Of a stretch of 25,742 nucleotides of DNA, positions 21,566 through 25,742 are shown one piece after another (the first letter of the stretch is position 1; the number at the start of each line of letters is the position of its first letter). The translations under genes and the position numbers were made by a program. The DNA is taken from contig JBIKRF010000027.1 of the NCBI GenBank assembly GCA_044349305.1, positions 1-25,742 on the forward strand, read 5' to 3'. Below the pieces are notes generated by a model. The model worked only from the letters and a program-made list of their open reading frames with translations. It had not been told where the DNA came from and did no database searches. This DNA is from CAIZGX01 sp044349305 (GTDB taxonomy: Bacteria; Bacteroidota; Bacteroidia; Flavobacteriales_D; Sanyastnellaceae).

Positions 21566-24489
21566 ATAAAATACATTTCTACCTCTCAGCATTTTTTCTT
21601 TCCAGCCTAACACTTGGATCATGCGTCATCGCGCGCATTCCGCCAAATGAAGACATACCGGTAAATGACGTCGCTCCAATCTCGAATAACCCGAACAGTC
21701 ATTCGGTTCAGGTTCCAGATGTTCTTGTAAACAATGGCGTAAATAAAAAATTCAATGTGAATGTATTCACGGGGACTGGCGGACATGGTCATACTTTTCC
21801 TGGAGCGACTGCTCCTTTTGGAATGGTGCAGTTGAGTCCGGATACTCGTCTCGACGGTTGGGACGGTTGTGGTGGTTATCATTATAGCGACAACATTATA
21901 TACGGATTCACACACACACATTTACAAGGGACAGGTGTTTCAGATTACGGCGACATCTTGCTCATGCCGACAAACGGTCACACGAAGGAAAAACCGCTTT
22001 GGCGCGATGCCATTGCCTCTCGATTTGCGCACAACATGGAAGTTGGAAGTCCAGGTTTTTACGGTGTTCGCTTAAGCGACTATGGTATTGATGCGCGCAT
22101 GACAGCCTCTACCCATGCGGGAATGCATGAATATAAAATGCAACCGGGCGATTCGTGCTTGTTGTTTTTAGACTTCATGCATCGCGATAAATTGTTGTAT
22201 TACGACTTGCATTTTTACGGAGATACTGCGATTAGCGGATACCGTGTTTCTGAGGCTTGGGCAACAGAGCAACACACTTATTTCTACGCGGTATTCTCTC
22301 AACCTTTCGTTGCGAACGATCAACTAATGCAACGCAGCAAGTCGGTTAATGAGAAAGGGGAAACTAAAATTGAACTTGAAATGATTCAAGCGTTTCAGTT
22401 TCTTTTCCTTCCAACCGAAAAAAATGTATTGACCATTCGTGTGGGTATTTCTGGTGTTGATGAAAAAGGAGCGAAAAAGAACTTGTATGCAGAAATGCCT
22501 CGAAATGATTTCAATTACAACAAACAAAAAGTTGAAGACGAATGGCAGAAAGTTTTTGAGAAAGCACCTGCTCCAATTTTATTTCCAACCGGACAAGGAC
22601 TTGAGAATTACCGCACTTCTTTGTATCACTGTTACACCGTTCCGAATGTTTGGAGCGATGTAGATGGAAGATACAGAGGCATGGACAACAAAATTCATAC
22701 GGCAGAAGGATATACGCGCTACACTGTGTTTTCCCTTTGGGATACGTTCCGCGCCTACCATCCGATGATGTGCAAACTAGAACCAAAACGCACGCAAGAA
22801 TGGATGAAGACCTTCCTTGAAATGCATAAGGAGCGCGGCGAATTACCTGTTTGGGAATTGGCAGGAAATGAAACGTATTGCATGATCGGATATCACAGTG
22901 TACCAGTCGTTGCTGAAGCCTATCAACAAGGCATTCGTTTCAAAAATCGTGAAGACGAATTGAACATGTTGGAAGCCATGATTGCGACAAGCAATGGTCC
23001 CCAAGATGAAAAGAAAGCATACGTGAAATATGGATATGTTCCTGGCGATGAGTTCAGCGAAAGCGTGAGTAAGACATTGGAGTTTGCGTATGACGACTTC
23101 TGCATTTCACGCTATGCTGAAATGATAGGGGACAAAGCAGTTGCGCAACAATATGCCATTCGTTCTCAGAACTGGAAAAACGTTTTCGATCCGGAAACGA
23201 AATTCATGCGTGCTCGTGTGAATGGCGGCTTCGCAACACCTTTCGATCCGTATCAAGTGAACTTTCATTACACCGAAGCGAATGCATGGCAATACCGATT
23301 CTTCGCGCCGCACGCCATTCCTGAGTTGATGGAATTGATGGGTGGAAAGAAGGAATTCGAAACGGAGTTGGATAAACTCTTCAATGCACCTACTCAAACA
23401 ACCGGAAGGGAGCAAGCTGATATTACGGGACTGATTGGACAATACGCGCACGGCAACGAACCGAGTCATCACATGGCTTATTTGTATGCTTATGTGAATC
23501 GGGATAAGCTGCACATGTATCGAGACAGTATTATGAAGACCCTCTACTCTCCTACTCCAGATGGACTTTGCGGAAACGAAGACTGCGGACAAATGTCGGC
23601 GTGGTACGTTGTGAGTGCTTGGAATACCTATCCGATATGTCCGGGTGAATACAACGGCTGGTGGCAAGATTACGATCCAATGCCGGAGTTTAACACGCAA
23701 GGACAAGGCTACGCAAGTCCATTTCCAATTAATTACAATCTAAGAAACATTGTCCCGGCGCCTATCATCACCGCGCCGAATCGCGCGTTCGTAGGTGAGC
23801 AAATGATTTCCATTTCATGTTTGAATAAGAATGCGAAACTTCAAGTCATGATCACGGAAGAAGGAAATGCTAAGGCGAAAGAATTCACCTACACCGCTCC
23901 ATTCAAGGTAACCAAAACCTCCACGGTGAAAGTAAAAGGAATGGCGAGCAACGGTGACGAAATTGACAGTCCATGGATTGAAGCCACTTTCTACAAGCGT
24001 TCAGGAAATTTAGTGATGAAGGAAGTAGGCAATTACGACGCACAATACACTGCCGGTGGGAATGATGCACTTATCGATGGCATTCGTGGAAAGTTAGATT
24101 TCAGAACAGGTGTATGGCAAGGATACAATGGTAAAATGGAATGTGTGATTGAATTGAAAAATCCGACCAACATCAAAAAGATTTCGCTTTCTGCTTATCA
24201 AGATATTCGTCCGTGGATCTGGTTTCCTTCTAACGTAAAGTTCTTTGTGAGTAAAGATGGAAAGTCATACGACGAAGTGTATTCACAAGACTACACTTCA
24301 CAGCAGCGCGTTGAAGGTCCGCAGATGCATGAGTTCACTGCTACCTTCGATAAGAATTACAAAGGCGATGTGAGTGCGGTGAAGTATGTGAAGTGTCTTG
24401 CTGTTCCGGCGTTCGATAAAATTCCTGAATGGCATTTGGGTGTTGGTGGGAAGCCGTGGGTCTTTCTTGACGAAGTCATTATTGAGTAA
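21562..24489 (+). CDS. GH92 family alpha-mannosidase-like lipoprotein with added C-terminal domains
   Basis: 975 residues from the ATG at 21562 (ATGA overlap; the frame opens 11 codons earlier). The signal peptide is lipoprotein-type (SLTLGSC, Cys21). The GH92 core shows GTGGHGHTFPGATAPFGMVQ (71-90), DGCGGYHYSDNIIYGFTHTH (101-120), WELAGNETYCMIGYH (431-445, candidate acid E437), YAHGNEPSHHMAYLY (628-642) and GNEDCGQMSAWYV (671-683). GH92 enzymes are calcium-dependent exo-alpha-mannosidases. After YPICPG (690-695) the usual GH92 ending is replaced by EYNGWWQDYD and a short proline-rich linker, then a CHB_HEX_C/FN3-like domain (about 733-812) and an F5/8-type-C-like lectin domain (about 820-975; GVWQGYNG, WIWFPSNVKFFVSKDGKSYD). 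It probably trims mannose from glycans at the cell surface; linkage specificity is not predictable. Confidence 0.92.
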   Translation: MNKIHFYLSAFFLSSLTLGSCVIARIPPNEDIPVNDVAPISNNPNSHSVQVPDVLVNNGVNKKFNVNVFTGTGGHGHTFPGATAPFGMVQLSPDTRLDGWDGCGGYHYSDNIIYGFTHTHLQGTGVSDYGDILLMPTNGHTKEKPLWRDAIASRFAHNMEVGSPGFYGVRLSDYGIDARMTASTHAGMHEYKMQPGDSCLLFLDFMHRDKLLYYDLHFYGDTAISGYRVSEAWATEQHTYFYAVFSQPFVANDQLMQRSKSVNEKGETKIELEMIQAFQFLFLPTEKNVLTIRVGISGVDEKGAKKNLYAEMPRNDFNYNKQKVEDEWQKVFEKAPAPILFPTGQGLENYRTSLYHCYTVPNVWSDVDGRYRGMDNKIHTAEGYTRYTVFSLWDTFRAYHPMMCKLEPKRTQEWMKTFLEMHKERGELPVWELAGNETYCMIGYHSVPVVAEAYQQGIRFKNREDELNMLEAMIATSNGPQDEKKAYVKYGYVPGDEFSESVSKTLEFAYDDFCISRYAEMIGDKAVAQQYAIRSQNWKNVFDPETKFMRARVNGGFATPFDPYQVNFHYTEANAWQYRFFAPHAIPELMELMGGKKEFETELDKLFNAPTQTTGREQADITGLIGQYAHGNEPSHHMAYLYAYVNRDKLHMYRDSIMKTLYSPTPDGLCGNEDCGQMSAWYVVSAWNTYPICPGEYNGWWQDYDPMPEFNTQGQGYASPFPINYNLRNIVPAPIITAPNRAFVGEQMISISCLNKNAKLQVMITEEGNAKAKEFTYTAPFKVTKTSTVKVKGMASNGDEIDSPWIEATFYKRSGNLVMKEVGNYDAQYTAGGNDALIDGIRGKLDFRTGVWQGYNGKMECVIELKNPTNIKKISLSAYQDIRPWIWFPSNVKFFVSKDGKSYDEVYSQDYTSQQRVEGPQMHEFTATFDKNYKGDVSAVKYVKCLAVPAFDKIPEWHLGVGGKPWVFLDEVIIE

Positions 24490-24548
24490 GTTCGTAAGGG
24501 AAGAGAAGTTAAGAGAGGGGAAGAAAGGGGAAGAATGTGCAAGCACGA

Positions 24549-24610
24549 TTGGGTGAAAGATATTTCGCCCGTATTAATTGTTAATTAGGGGCGAAATATC
24601 TTTCGCCCAA
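24549..24610. repeat. Double-palindromic hairpin element between GH92 and aminotransferase genes
   Basis: The arms 24551-24570 and 24589-24608 (right arm gggcgaaatatctttcgccc) pair over 20 bases with one G-T wobble, extended by two T-A pairs outside. Each arm is itself a near-perfect palindrome (GGGCGAAA-TATC-TTTCGCCC), so the element can fold as one long stem or two short hairpins. The 18-base AT-rich loop also contains ATTAA-TTG-TTAAT. It resembles dispersed GGGCGAAA...TTTCGCCC palindromes seen in environmental bacteria, and could act as terminator or leader structure. No T run follows. Confidence 0.85.
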
Positions 24611-24621
24611 AGTCAAATTTT

Positions 24622-25742
24622 ATGAGCGAATCGAATATTTTTTTTGAGAAGGGGTTAGCGCAGACGACGCCGTTTCCGTTGGGAATTGAGGTGGAGCGTG
24701 CGGAGGGGTTGCATGTGTATAAGAAAGATGGTTCACGGATTATGGATTTTGTGAGTGGTGTTGGGGTGAGTAATCTGGGACACGGGAATGCGCGCATTCG
24801 CGAGGCCATACATGCGCAGGTAGATAAGCACTTGCACACGATGGTGTATGGTGAATTTATTCAAGAGGCGCAGGACAATGCTGCGCAGAGTTTGCTGGAA
24901 CTGCTTCCTTCTGAATTGAACTGCTGCTACTTTGTGAACAGCGGTACGGAAGCAAATGAAGCGGCCATTAAGTTGGTGAAACGCGTTACCGGAAGAAAAG
25001 AAATTGTTTCGTTCGTGGGGTCTTATCACGGCAGCACAACGGGCTCAATGGCCATTAGTGCGAATGAAGTGAAGAAGCAAAACTTCCGTCCGCTTATGCC
25101 AGGTGTGAACTTCATTCGATTGAACAACTGGGAAGATCTCGATTTCATTACAGAGAAAACGGCGGGTGTTATTCTTGAAACCATTCAAGGAGACGCCGGT
25201 GTGCGTATTCCGAATGAACTGTATTTGCATGCGTTGAAGAAGAAATGCGAAGAAGTGGGTGCGCTGCTCGTGTTCGATGAAATTCAATGCGGCATGGGGC
25301 GCACCGGGAAAGTGTTCGCGTTCGAACACTTCGGCGTGGTTCCACACGCTATTACGCTCGGAAAAGCGTTAGGCGGAGGAATGCCTATCGGTTGCCTCGT
25401 TTCCTCGCGAGAGAACATGCGCGAGCTTTCGCACAATCCGTTTCTCGGACACATCAGCACCTTTGCTGGACATCCGGTTGCTTGCGCAGCAGCGCATGCC
25501 TTCCTCGAACAAATTCACAACGAAGAATTGTTGAATCACGCCGAGACAATCGGACAGTTCATTGAAGAAAAATTGTCCGCCCATAATCGCGTGATCGAAA
25601 TTCGAAGAAAGGGATTGTTCTTCGCCATTGACATGGAAAGTGCTGAAGTGGTTCAGCAAGTGGTGGAAGAAAATTTAAGAAACGGACTCTTGAGTTTTTG
25701 GTTTTTGTCTTGTCCGTGGAGTTTCCGTATTGCGCCTCCATT
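24622..25742 (+). CDS. Class III PLP-dependent aminotransferase, partial (3' end outside window)
   Basis: 373 codons are visible from MSESNIFFEKGLAQTTPFPL and the frame stays open to the edge; the family is about 390-430 residues, so little is missing. Signatures: VNSGTEANEAAIKL (105-118), YHGSTTGSMA (135-144), DEIQCGMGRTGKVFAFE (219-235, Asp219 contacting the PLP ring nitrogen) and ITLGKALGGGMPIG (244-257, with the PLP lysine K248). The sequence is close to acetylornithine/succinylornithine-type enzymes, but omega-amino acid, putrescine or diaminobutyrate transaminases have the same motifs, so the substrate is left open. It starts 12 bases after the palindromic element; no Shine-Dalgarno is visible. 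Confidence 0.9.
   Translation, partial: MSESNIFFEKGLAQTTPFPLGIEVERAEGLHVYKKDGSRIMDFVSGVGVSNLGHGNARIREAIHAQVDKHLHTMVYGEFIQEAQDNAAQSLLELLPSELNCCYFVNSGTEANEAAIKLVKRVTGRKEIVSFVGSYHGSTTGSMAISANEVKKQNFRPLMPGVNFIRLNNWEDLDFITEKTAGVILETIQGDAGVRIPNELYLHALKKKCEEVGALLVFDEIQCGMGRTGKVFAFEHFGVVPHAITLGKALGGGMPIGCLVSSRENMRELSHNPFLGHISTFAGHPVACAAAHAFLEQIHNEELLNHAETIGQFIEEKLSAHNRVIEIRRKGLFFAIDMESAEVVQQVVEENLRNGLLSFWFLSCPWSFRIAPP

Noticed and set aside
23107..23706. 199-codon minus-strand open frame
   Set aside because: Antisense to the GH92 catalytic core; low-complexity Arg/Ser/Ile composition without motifs.
24551..24608. Ordinary Rho-independent terminator
   Set aside because: The stem is strong but there is no T run after it on either strand, unlike the clear terminator at 17830-17859.
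1..25742. tRNA or rRNA genes, insertion sequences, prophage
   Set aside because: No cloverleaf-like sequence, transposase, integrase or phage structural gene was recognised anywhere.

Overview
The window looks like chromosomal DNA from a Bacteroidota bacterium, probably a Flavobacteriales-type lineage. The evidence is a 1050-residue secreted protein ending in a type B T9SS (gliding-associated) sorting domain, lipoproteins with acidic residues just after the lipobox, a TonB receptor with a propeller lipoprotein partner, an alternative Bacteroidota-type GlmU, weak or absent Shine-Dalgarno sequences, and scattered TAnnTTTG-like promoter boxes. No phage, insertion sequence, CRISPR array, rRNA or tRNA was recognised, and no gene-free gap exceeds 300 bases.

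Region 1 (1-11211, all minus strand, read right to left) is a tightly packed 12-gene surface-glycan operon. Neighbouring genes overlap, often by ATGA, or are separated by at most 12 bases. In order of transcription: Gfo/Idh/MocA oxidoreductase, an unrecognised two-domain Rossmann-like protein, SAM methyltransferase, PglD/NeuD-type acyltransferase, five-blade propeller glycosidase-like protein, FemAB/GNAT-like acyltransferase, polyprenyl-phosphate GT2, small EamA/SMR flippase-like protein, SDR epimerase/decarboxylase-like enzyme, DegT aminotransferase, GT-C membrane glycosyltransferase, and a GlmU-like protein cut by the window edge. The set GT2 + small flippase + SDR + DegT + GT-C resembles the Arn (lipid A aminoarabinose) and Gtr glycosylation logic: build a nucleotide amino sugar, load it on undecaprenyl phosphate, flip it, and transfer it outside the inner membrane.

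Region 2 (11212-13552) carries a CarH/LitR-type MerR regulator with the Wx9EH and ExH features of adenosylcobalamin photoreceptors, followed by an ECF sigma factor whose leader has two strong inverted repeats built on TGTTTAAT. A convergent methyltransferase overlaps the sigma gene end by 18 bases. No carotenoid or photolyase gene is next to this pair in the window.

Region 3 (13638-17859) holds the giant T9SS surface protein, a HEAT-repeat protein, a small secreted protein, and a textbook bidirectional terminator.

Region 4 (17879-21065, minus strand) is a vitamin B12 uptake unit: a cobalamin riboswitch, a BtuB-like TonB receptor and a BtuG-like surface propeller lipoprotein. Together with the B12-type photoreceptor, B12 is a recurring theme of the window.

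Region 5 (21098-25742, plus strand) has a small exported protein translationally coupled to a GH92 alpha-mannosidase-like lipoprotein with an unusual C-terminus, then an unusual double-palindromic hairpin, then a class III aminotransferase that runs off the window.
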